Below are positions 58,542 to 64,000 of a stretch of 64,000 nucleotides of DNA, one piece after another. This DNA is from Bradyrhizobium liaoningense (GTDB lineage Bacteria; Pseudomonadota; Alphaproteobacteria; Rhizobiales; Xanthobacteraceae): assembly GCF_018130825.1 (NCBI RefSeq), contig NZ_JAFCJS010000002.1, forward strand, positions 930,001-994,000. Reading direction: 5' to 3'. Each line of letters starts with the position of its first letter. The first letter of the stretch is position 1. A model generated the notes under the pieces. That model was given only the letters and a program-made list of their open reading frames with translations. It had not been told where the DNA came from and made no database searches. A program made the translations under genes and the position numbers.

Positions 58542-59054
58542 CCCGCAACCTCCAACCCGCAACGCCGGCGGCGCACATGCCACACGGCTTCCAGGCGTTG
58601 AACGGGCCACCAAAACGATCCAGGCGGAGAATTTTTGTTATTTTTCAAGATGTTAGCCGGTCGTTTTTGCCGAGTGTCGGGCAATAATTGCCGACCGCGC
58701 GATCATCTCGCGCGTCACACCTGCAATCATCACATCGTCTCGCGCCATGGCGGATCATCCATCCTGAACAGATGTCGTGGAGAGAAAACGCTGACATTAC
58801 GCAGCACTAGGCGATCGAACGCGACACGCGCGCAGCGCATCAAGACGCGATTGTTTCCGAGTGTGAATGAACGCGAGACGACTTCCGCACCCGGCAATTT
58901 TTTCCGAATCACCTTTTTCGAACCTAGCGATTTTTTTGAATCTGTCAGTCGCTGCGAATGCGATTTTGAATCGCGCGTGAACTTTTTTCGCGCGTGCGGC
59001 GCCTGACTCGTCAAATGCGCACGTTAATCGTCCTGGTGGACGGGGAAGTGCAGC
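58542..59054. other. 513-base AT-richer intergenic region with iterated T-tract motif
   Basis: It separates the divergent sigma-factor and COG5610-type genes. Four copies of a T-run followed by (C)GAA(T/C)C lie at 58898-58910, 58914-58924, 58931-58942 and 58964-58972, with another T-run at 58983-58988. An imperfect palindrome GTCGGGCAATAATTGCCGAC lies at 58676-58695. A 123-codon open frame (58635-59006) has no family features, unusual composition and no ribosome-binding site, and is not called as a gene. Confidence 0.6.
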
Positions 59055-61469
59055 ATGACGATCGCAACGACCGGCGCAGCGCGCAGCGCCCAAATTGTTT
59101 CCGCTTGGTCGTTCGATGTTTTCGATACATTTCTGGTTCGAGCCTGCACGACACCAGATGGCGTATTTGAAAGGACTTACGAGCTCTCGGGCATTTCAAG
59201 AACTTGTCCGAATGTTTCTGTCAGTTTCGTTCAGCATCGAATCCAGGCCGAAGGGCGCGCACGCAGGGCCGCGAAGGACAAGCGCGGCGCGGTCGAAGTT
59301 CACATCGAGGACATCTATTCGTTCTTTCCGTTCAATCTGTTCGGTCTCACGCGTAGCGATCTGAGCGACCTCGTCGAATCGGAGTTCGCGGCCGAGCTGG
59401 AGCTCTGTCGCGTCAATCCGGACATGCTTCGGCAATACTCGGAAATGAAACGCACCGGCCATCGCGTCGGATTCATCTCCGATACCTATTGGGATTCCGA
59501 TCGGCTGGCGCGGCTGCTGCGCGCCTGCCGCCCCGGCCTCGTCTGGGACTTTCTCTACGCCTCCTGCGACCATGGCAGCGGCAAGAGCGAAGCGCTGTTC
59601 GCGAAGTACCTGACCGAGCAGGGCGTCGACGCCGGCGCCTCCTTCCACATCGGCGACAACGAGCAGGCCGACATCAAGGGCGCGCGACGCCACGGCATTC
59701 GGCCACGTTACTATCCCCAGGCTTCGCGCGAATTGGCTTCGAAGCTGCAGCGTGAAACCTCGCTGTTCGAGCTGCTTTGCCCGGGCGCCCCTTCGCGGCT
59801 CGATCACGGTTCGCGCACGCTGCGGCGCATGATGGCCGCACGAAGCGCCGAGAAGTCTCCGGCCTTTCACCTTGGCGCGACAGTGCTCGGTCCGGTGATG
59901 ACCGCCTTCGACGCCTTTGTCTCGGAGCGCTGCGAGCAGATCGGAGGTCCCGGCCGGCGGGTGGCGCTCGGCTTTCTCGGCCGTGACGGCTTTCTGTCGC
60001 AGCGGATCTGGCAGGAGTTGCACGGGGCGACCTCGGCCTATCTCGAGATCAACCGCCGCGTCAGCCTGATGGCCTCGGCCGACACGATGCAGCCACTCGT
60101 CGATTTCCTCGCCAAGATAGCGAAGCTCGACGCACCGACCTTCCGCGACATGGTCAAGGTCGTGCCACCGAAGGTCGCGGCGTTCTTCGCGAAAGCGCCC
60201 GACGGGATCGTGAGCGGCCAGGAGCTCGCCGAGGCGCTGCCCGCCCTCATGGAGACCGGCGAGCTTCTCGAGCTAGCCGAAATCCTGCGTGCGCGGCTGC
60301 TCGCCTATCTGCGCCACGCGATACCGGGCTTTGACGACTGTACCGACCTCGTGCTTGCCGACCTCGGCTATTCCGGCAGCGTGCAGAAGGCTCTCCGGCG
60401 TGTCTTCGACCTGGAAGGGATCAGGATCCGCCTCCATGGCGTCTATCTCATCTCCCTTGATGATTCCTTCGACGATCTCGCCGAGCAGGACAGCGCCACA
60501 GGCTTCATCTCCGATCTCGTGATCACGCCCCACGTCAAGCGCATGCTGGTGCGCAACGTCGCGCTGCTGGAGCAGGCCTGCTGCTCCGCCGATGGCTCGG
60601 TGCGCGACTATGACGGCGACCAGGTCCTGCGCGAGATCAACCCGCATTCCGCCAGCCAGATCGCGCTGGCCACCGACATCCAGGCCGGCGCGCTCGCCTT
60701 CGCGGCAGGCGCCGCGGACGTTGCACGGGACTTCTCTTTGAGCCCCTATGCCGCGCCCGACGTCGCTGCACGGTGGAGCGCCGCGACGCTGGCGCGCCTG
60801 TTGCTGCTGCCCGATGGCGACGAGCTGGCTCTGCTTGGCGGCCTGCAGCATGATGTCAATCTCGGCACGCAGGCGCTGGCGCCGATGCTCGACCGCGACT
60901 TCGTCCGCAATCAGATCACCGCCCGCGGCCTCTCGGCTGCCTGCACGTCGGCCGGGCCGCCGATGTGGCTTGCCGGCAGCTTCGCGCTGATGTCGCCGTC
61001 CTACGCCTATCTCTATACGTTGTTCGGCGCCAACCGCCTGCCCGCCGACGTCTTCGAAGAGAGCCCCTGCGGCGTGGTTCAGGTCGGATTGTTTCGCGCC
61101 AATGGCGAGGCGGCGCTGGAATCGGTCGCCGTGCACCGGACCGGGCTCGGGGAGCTGCGCGTGCGCATTCCGGTCTCGCGCGCCATGGGTATCGTCATGC
61201 TCGCGCTGCCGCTGCCGAAATTCGCGGCCGAGGGCCTCCTGCATGGCGTCACCATGCAATGCGCCGGCGAGATCTGCGAGGCCGCCGCAAGTCAGGACGT
61301 CATCGGCATTGCAGCCGGGAGCCTGGTCTACGCCGGCGTACAGCGGAACGGCGAACACTATCGCGCCGAGAGCGACGACGGCTGCCTGCTGATCCCGGTG
61401 GCGCCGATGACGCAGGAGATCGCGATCTATTCCATCGCGATCACCCCGCTCGGCGCCGGCACCAAATAG
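59055..61469 (+). CDS. COG5610-type HAD-domain protein, possible glycan or surface modification
   Basis: The 804-residue protein has an N-terminal HAD phosphatase domain with motif I SFDVFDTFLVR, motif II FISDTYWDS, a lysine in HGSGKSEALF and motif IV FHIGDNEQADIKGARRHG. The remaining 550 residues include FLGRDGFLSQRIW and VLADLGYSGSVQKALRR, which recur in the predicted hydrolases of COG5610 found among capsule and glycosylation genes. Function is unproven. It is first of three co-directional genes next to the flagellin cluster, behind the T-tract-rich region. The ATG at 59055 is preceded by GGGGAAG. Confidence 0.75.
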   Translation: MTIATTGAARSAQIVSAWSFDVFDTFLVRACTTPDGVFERTYELSGISRTCPNVSVSFVQHRIQAEGRARRAAKDKRGAVEVHIEDIYSFFPFNLFGLTRSDLSDLVESEFAAELELCRVNPDMLRQYSEMKRTGHRVGFISDTYWDSDRLARLLRACRPGLVWDFLYASCDHGSGKSEALFAKYLTEQGVDAGASFHIGDNEQADIKGARRHGIRPRYYPQASRELASKLQRETSLFELLCPGAPSRLDHGSRTLRRMMAARSAEKSPAFHLGATVLGPVMTAFDAFVSERCEQIGGPGRRVALGFLGRDGFLSQRIWQELHGATSAYLEINRRVSLMASADTMQPLVDFLAKIAKLDAPTFRDMVKVVPPKVAAFFAKAPDGIVSGQELAEALPALMETGELLELAEILRARLLAYLRHAIPGFDDCTDLVLADLGYSGSVQKALRRVFDLEGIRIRLHGVYLISLDDSFDDLAEQDSATGFISDLVITPHVKRMLVRNVALLEQACCSADGSVRDYDGDQVLREINPHSASQIALATDIQAGALAFAAGAADVARDFSLSPYAAPDVAARWSAATLARLLLLPDGDELALLGGLQHDVNLGTQALAPMLDRDFVRNQITARGLSAACTSAGPPMWLAGSFALMSPSYAYLYTLFGANRLPADVFEESPCGVVQVGLFRANGEAALESVAVHRTGLGELRVRIPVSRAMGIVMLALPLPKFAAEGLLHGVTMQCAGEICEAAASQDVIGIAAGSLVYAGVQRNGEHYRAESDDGCLLIPVAPMTQEIAIYSIAITPLGAGTK

Positions 61470-61529
61470 TGCGCCTGATCGCGCCGCCCCGGACGTTGAA
61501 GTCCAAGGCTGGCGCGAGGGGGCACGGAA

Positions 61530-62849
61530 TTGACGGACGAGACGCACGAAAACCTTGATCAGCTGCTGCAATCCAGCGGTGTCAGGCTCGGCCCGCCCCA
61601 GCGCGACCGCCTGGGCTGGCTGGTCGAGCAGTACGGCGCGCCGACGCTCGACGATCTCAGCGAGGGCCGGCGAAACGGCGTCATCATCCTCAGGGAGCCA
61701 CCGAGCGGGGCGGCAGCCGAACTGTTCTATCGCTCGCTCACCCCCGGCTGCGCCGTCGTCATTCCCAGAAGCGAGAATCCCGGCTTCGATTTCCTCAAGT
61801 CCAAGCTGACCGAATTCGGCACCGTCGGCCCCTGCGGCGCGGACGGCCCGCACGAGATGTGGTGGGGCGGCATCGGCTGGTCGAAATTCCTCACCGCCGC
61901 CAACACATCCACCGGTCGCCCGCGGATCGTCTCCTGCTATCCGCGCGGGGCCGATGCGACCGCGGCCTTCGCGCTGCGGCACTCGCTCGAGCGCTTCGAC
62001 CTCGCCTGCCACATCGAGCCGATCGAGACCCAGTTCGCCGACCGCATCCTCTGCTTCGAGAAGGCGGAGTTCATGATGCGGATGTGGAACAAGTATCGCG
62101 AGCCGCTGCTGTTCGTCGAAGCCGGCGCGGTGTTGCGCGAGGCGCCGCTGCTTCCGACCTTCCTCGGCTGCGATGTCGCCTTGCACAAGTGGAATCGCTG
62201 GGAAATGTCGGCGCGCACGCTCTATCTGGGGCGCACCAAGGCCGCCGAGACACTGCTCCGCACCTGGCTGCAGCTCGCCGCGTCCTATCCCGCGATCTGG
62301 GAGGGCTATCTGCTCGATCAGGCCTGGAGCCTGACCTCCTCACAGCTGACGCTCGACACCGTGTGGCTCCCCCGCTCCTATCATTCGCTGAAAGGCGACC
62401 TCGGCGCGATGCGCGCCACGATCCTGCATGACCAGCAGACCACGACGCTGGATCTCGGTCCAGATCCCGGCTTTGGCGGCATTGCGCGCGCGGCCCGCCG
62501 CGCCGGACGCACCGGTTCCCGCGATGCCTTCATGGTGATGACGTCGAAAACCGCGACCGGCGACGGCATCGCCGTGATCCTGCGCGACGTCTCGGCCAGC
62601 GACGCCGGCGCGGTGGCTGCGACGGTGGAAGCCGTGACCGGTGCCTATGCCGCCGATTGCGGCGGCTACGGCCGGCTCGAGTTGTCGCTCTGTGCCTGGC
62701 AAGGCGACGTCGGCGCCGCGCGCGAAGCCGCCGCGCTCGCGCGCTACCGCATCCTGGAGATCGCGCCGGGTCAGCGCATTGCCAACGATTTCTTCGCGAC
62801 CCACGCCTCCGACCAAGCGGCCATGACCGCCCGCCATCTCTTCCCCTGA
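61530..62849 (+). CDS. Glycosyltransferase-like protein, 439 residues, family uncertain
   Basis: The frame starts at TTG 61530 with GAGGGGG upstream. The middle part (LLFVEAGAVLREAPLLPTF, then a conserved-looking W-S-A-R-T-L-Y-L-G strand, LLRTWLQLAASYP and LLDQAWSL) resembles the nucleotide-diphospho-sugar transferase layout, where a DxD-containing strand is followed by a tryptophan-rich strand and a DQ motif. The DxD position reads EAG, so metal binding may be lost or moved. The C-terminal part is unassigned. It lies 60 bases after the COG5610-type gene and 13 before the next. Confidence 0.5.
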   Translation: MTDETHENLDQLLQSSGVRLGPPQRDRLGWLVEQYGAPTLDDLSEGRRNGVIILREPPSGAAAELFYRSLTPGCAVVIPRSENPGFDFLKSKLTEFGTVGPCGADGPHEMWWGGIGWSKFLTAANTSTGRPRIVSCYPRGADATAAFALRHSLERFDLACHIEPIETQFADRILCFEKAEFMMRMWNKYREPLLFVEAGAVLREAPLLPTFLGCDVALHKWNRWEMSARTLYLGRTKAAETLLRTWLQLAASYPAIWEGYLLDQAWSLTSSQLTLDTVWLPRSYHSLKGDLGAMRATILHDQQTTTLDLGPDPGFGGIARAARRAGRTGSRDAFMVMTSKTATGDGIAVILRDVSASDAGAVAATVEAVTGAYAADCGGYGRLELSLCAWQGDVGAAREAAALARYRILEIAPGQRIANDFFATHASDQAAMTARHLFP

Positions 62850-62862
62850 CGGATATCAGACG

Positions 62863-63399
62863 ATGCTCAAGACCATCATCCTGCTCACCGATACCGTGCA
62901 ACAGCAGCAGCCACTGGCCAATCTGCTCCGCGAGCACAATCGCGACCTCGCCTTCTGCTCGGCGCTGCGCGCATCGGACCTCAGCGCGATCGAGGCAGAC
63001 GTGCTGAGCGAAGCCCGGCTGGTGTCCTTCGCCGCCGACGTCGCCGTCCCCGAGAAATTCCTGCTCCGGCTCGGCTATGGCGCCTACAAGTTCTACGTCG
63101 CACCGACGCAATATCCGGGCCTGCCGCCGGCGCCCGAGGAGAGCGACGAGGATCCGCGCTGCTATTCGGTGATCGCGCAGTCGATGACGATCTGGCCTGA
63201 TTTCAAGAAGGTGGTCGGCCTGGAGACCGTGACGATCCCTGATGGCACCGTCCCTGCCGAACGCGAGCGGCTGGTGTTCTCTCGCCTTGCGCACCTGTTC
63301 TGGCAGATGTCGGGCATGATCGCCGGCGAGGCGACGGATATCCCTGCTATCATCGGGTCCGGCGAGAACCAGCGCCCGACGCTTGCGATGATGAACTGA
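62863..63399 (+). CDS. Formyltransferase-like protein without the catalytic Asn-x-His
   Basis: The 178-residue protein begins like a Rossmann half-fold (MLKTIILLTDTVQQQQPLAN) and continues RLVSFAADVAVPEKFLLRLG then AYKFYVAPTQYPGLPPA. The last segment parallels the formyltransferase active-site stretch PAYNFHPGPPxYPGL, but the catalytic Asn and His are Lys76 and Tyr78. No folate-binding signature was seen. It is probably an inactive or repurposed relative. Third gene of the COG5610-type cluster; it converges on the acetyl-CoA hydrolase gene two bases away. Confidence 0.55.
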   Translation: MLKTIILLTDTVQQQQPLANLLREHNRDLAFCSALRASDLSAIEADVLSEARLVSFAADVAVPEKFLLRLGYGAYKFYVAPTQYPGLPPAPEESDEDPRCYSVIAQSMTIWPDFKKVVGLETVTIPDGTVPAERERLVFSRLAHLFWQMSGMIAGEATDIPAIIGSGENQRPTLAMMN

Positions 63400-63401
63400 G
63401 G

Positions 63402-64000
63402 CTAGCCGGCGGACCTGCGAGCCTGCGCTGACAGCGCGTCGCGGTGCCCGGGCGCCGCGATCGCGATCATGCGGCGCGCCCGCTCGGCAAGGCCGCAGCC
63501 GCGCAGCTCGGCGATGCCCCATTCGGTGACGATGGCATCGACATCGGCGCGGGGGGTGGTCACGGTCTCGACATTGGCGACGATCCGGCTGGTTCCGTCC
63601 GACGCCGTCGCAGGCAGCGCGATGATCGCCCTGCCCCCGCGTGACGCATTGGCGCCGCGCACGAAATCGAGTTGCCCGCCGATCGCGCCGACCGCAACGC
63701 CATTCAGCGTCTCGGAATTGACGCTGCCATCGAGCCCGACCTGAAGCGCCGAGTTGATCGCGACCAGGCGATCGATCCGCGCCAGCACGTTTTGACCGTG
63801 CGTGTAGGACGTCGGCCGCACCGCCACCGCCTTGTTCTCGTGCACGAAGCGGTAGAGCCGCTGCGACCCGATCACCTGGTTGGTGACGGTGGTCCCGGCA
63901 TTGATCCCCTTCTCCGCATTCGTCACTGCGCCGCGCTCGATCAGATCGACGACGGCATCGTTGATCAGGCCGGAATGAATGCCGAGATTGCGCACATGGG
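63402..64000 (-). CDS. Acetyl-CoA hydrolase/transferase family protein, C-terminal part (runs off the right edge)
   Basis: About 199 codons are present; the N-terminal part lies right of the window. HVRNLGIHSGLINDAVVDLI, VHENKAVAVRPTSYTHG, NSALQVGLDGSVNSETLNG, then GGQLDFVRGAN with SRGGRAIIALPAT and VTEWGIAELRG are the conserved C-terminal motifs of acetyl-CoA hydrolases and succinate/4-hydroxybutyrate CoA-transferases. The actual CoA donor and acceptor cannot be read from this part. Confidence 0.88.
   Translation of the reverse strand, partial: HVRNLGIHSGLINDAVVDLIERGAVTNAEKGINAGTTVTNQVIGSQRLYRFVHENKAVAVRPTSYTHGQNVLARIDRLVAINSALQVGLDGSVNSETLNGVAVGAIGGQLDFVRGANASRGGRAIIALPATASDGTSRIVANVETVTTPRADVDAIVTEWGIAELRGCGLAERARRMIAIAAPGHRDALSAQARRSAG

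Noticed and set aside
58635..59006. 123-codon open frame upstream of the COG5610-type gene
   Set aside because: No ribosome-binding site, no recognisable motif, and a composition set by T-runs of an intergenic region.

Overview
The window looks like chromosome of a GC-rich alphaproteobacterium, most probably Bradyrhizobium or a close relative. The evidence is the fused transaldolase/glucose-6-phosphate isomerase, the fused trehalose synthase/maltokinase, the DUF3309 and PHA-granule small proteins, GGAAC-N16/17-NGTT (EcfG-type) promoter motifs, and the flagellar gene order. No rRNA, tRNA, CRISPR array, transposase or prophage gene was seen.

Layout. (1) 1-2020, minus strand: the N-terminal part of PrkA kinase with a good EcfG-type promoter, and an STM3941-type membrane protein. 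(2) 2333-9830, plus: a tight oxidative pentose phosphate operon (tal-pgi, gnd, zwf, pgl, gntK, HAD phosphatase). (3) 10045-13835, minus: GH15 enzyme and malQ; divergent from them, 14040-28049, plus: a glucan/trehalose operon (GlgE-like, treS-maltokinase, glgB, glgX, treZ, treY). The GlgE-like protein lacks two residues that are essential in its family. (4) 28053-32502: PHA-granule protein, DUF3309 protein and the non-homologous end-joining pair ligD/ku, transcribed divergently from what look like overlapping EcfG promoters and flanked by two copies of one REP-like element.

(5) 32632-40886, minus: the high-affinity potassium system kdpF-A-B-C-D-E, with two further tiny hydrophobic peptides beside kdpF and a strong hairpin between kdpB and kdpC. 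(6) 41403-44848, plus: a run of small, mostly unrecognised proteins, several with one membrane segment, including a paralogous pair and a dihydrodipicolinate-synthase homologue without its Schiff-base lysine. A 50-base promoter module with a tandem response-regulator-like box occurs four times: once facing kdp and three times ahead of this small-protein cluster. This suggests one KdpDE-controlled regulon and is the most interesting signal in the window.

(7) 44852-48574: TetR regulator, crotonase, uracil phosphoribosyltransferase and acyl-CoA synthetase. (8) 48582-57698, minus: late flagellar genes (flgD, flgE, an unknown, flgN-like, flgK, flgL; fliD, fliS, an unknown; fliC), then an ECF sigma factor (57843-58541). 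(9) 59055-63399, plus: a COG5610-type HAD protein, a glycosyltransferase-like protein and a degenerate formyltransferase-like protein, perhaps surface or flagellin modification. The window ends in the C-terminal part of an acetyl-CoA hydrolase/transferase.

Overall logic: carbon storage and trehalose metabolism, NADPH supply, DNA repair and the PrkA kinase form a stress-survival block. The kdp island and its satellites form an ion/osmotic block, and the right end is motility and surface modification. Start codons were chosen by eye from ribosome-binding sites and family lengths. All family assignments come from recognised motifs, not from database searches.
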